Source of the DNA: Chlorobiota bacterium
GTDB taxonomy: Bacteria > Bacteroidota > Bacteroidia > Bacteroidales > JAADGE01
Reading direction: 5' to 3'
Length of the DNA stretch: 6,231 bases
Assembly (NCBI GenBank): GCA_013153575.1
Contig: JAADEE010000245.1
Span: 1 to 6,231, forward strand
Part shown: positions 5,955-6,231 of the stretch, piece after piece
Layout of the letters: each line of letters begins with the position of its first letter
How positions within the stretch are numbered: the first letter of the stretch is position 1
The notes under the pieces: generated by a model
Database searches by the model: none
What the model saw: only the letters and a program-made list of their open reading frames with translations
Told to the model about the DNA's origin: nothing
Made by a program: the position numbers and the translations under genes

Positions 5955-6231
5955 TTATGATTTTCGTGAAACAGGTTTAAAAGTCCAAGTAAAATAAAAT
6001 TCAGAAACAACATCTCCATTTATATTTTTACCTGTTGATTTAACCTTAACCGTAACACCCTCCCCTGTTTTTAAACTCTCCTCAACAGCATTTTTAATTT
6101 TCAAACCATCTTCGCAAGTAAAAAATATTTTTGTAGTTGCTTTTTTACTAAAATTTGCGTGTATATCAAAAACTAACATAGAAACTTTTGGTTTTCTTTT
6201 ATGGATATACGAAAGTGCTAAAACACCTGTT
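5955..6231 (-). CDS. Probable hot-dog-fold (DUF4442/PaaI-like) thioesterase-related protein, C-terminal part
   Basis: The frame is open from the right edge to the TAA at 5957-5955, giving 91 visible residues; the true start is outside. The ATG at 6179-6177 is internal, since in-frame coding (TGVLALSYIHKRKPKVS) continues upstream of it. The layout fits the second half of a hot-dog domain: a hydrophobic helix end (TGVLALSYI), a strand with MLVFDIHANFSKKATTKIFF, an exchangeable acidic helix region (CEDGLKIKNAVEESLKTGEG), then two long strands (VTVKVKSTGKN, VVSEFYFTWTF). Hot-dog proteins of this kind usually hydrolyse or bind acyl-CoA thioesters, but the catalytic residues normally lie in the missing N-terminal half, so activity cannot be judged. 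Family assignment is from pattern recall and is moderate. It probably shares a transcript with the small membrane protein that follows after 39 bp. Confidence 0.6.
   Translation of the reverse strand, partial: TGVLALSYIHKRKPKVSMLVFDIHANFSKKATTKIFFTCEDGLKIKNAVEESLKTGEGVTVKVKSTGKNINGDVVSEFYFTWTFKPVSRKS

Overview
The window looks like ordinary chromosome from an AT-rich member of the Bacteroidota. Four things support this: a minus-strand sigma factor at the left edge of the short Bacteroidota RpoD type with no region 1.1; no Shine-Dalgarno sequences ahead of the visible starts; a textbook Bacteroidota promoter (TTTG-N19-TATATTTG) at 4986-5016; and a full set of low-GC codons. I see no insertion sequence, phage gene, tRNA, rRNA, CRISPR array or integration site.

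Layout. Positions 1-523 (minus) hold the N-terminal 174 residues of the sigma factor; the gene runs off the left edge. Positions 620-3199 (minus) hold an 859-residue protein with two copies of an unrecognised beta-rich domain, then two complete CbxX/CfqX-type AAA+ ATPase modules. A 122-bp divergent intergenic region with candidate promoters on both strands separates it from cheR (3322-4146, plus), a chemoreceptor-glutamate methyltransferase with no chemotaxis partner in view. A zinc-binding sirtuin (4219-4977, plus) follows, then an AlbA_2/Schlafen-fold protein with a winged-helix-like C-terminus (5035-5691, plus), which has its own promoter and a perfect 9-bp dyad over that promoter and its start codon. 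A bidirectional terminator hairpin (5699-5728) separates these from two minus-strand genes: a 54-residue two-helix membrane protein (5751-5915) and the C-terminal part of a probable hot-dog-fold thioesterase-like protein (5955-6231) that enters from the right edge.

How they fit. The genes do not form an obvious pathway. Most look like core regulatory or housekeeping functions: transcription initiation, protein remodelling, receptor methylation, protein deacylation, and a conserved Bacteroidota AlbA_2 protein. The points most worth a second look are the double N-terminal domain on the tandem AAA+ protein and the dyad at the AlbA_2 promoter, which suggests autoregulation. I do not find convincing evidence of a new defence or mobile system.
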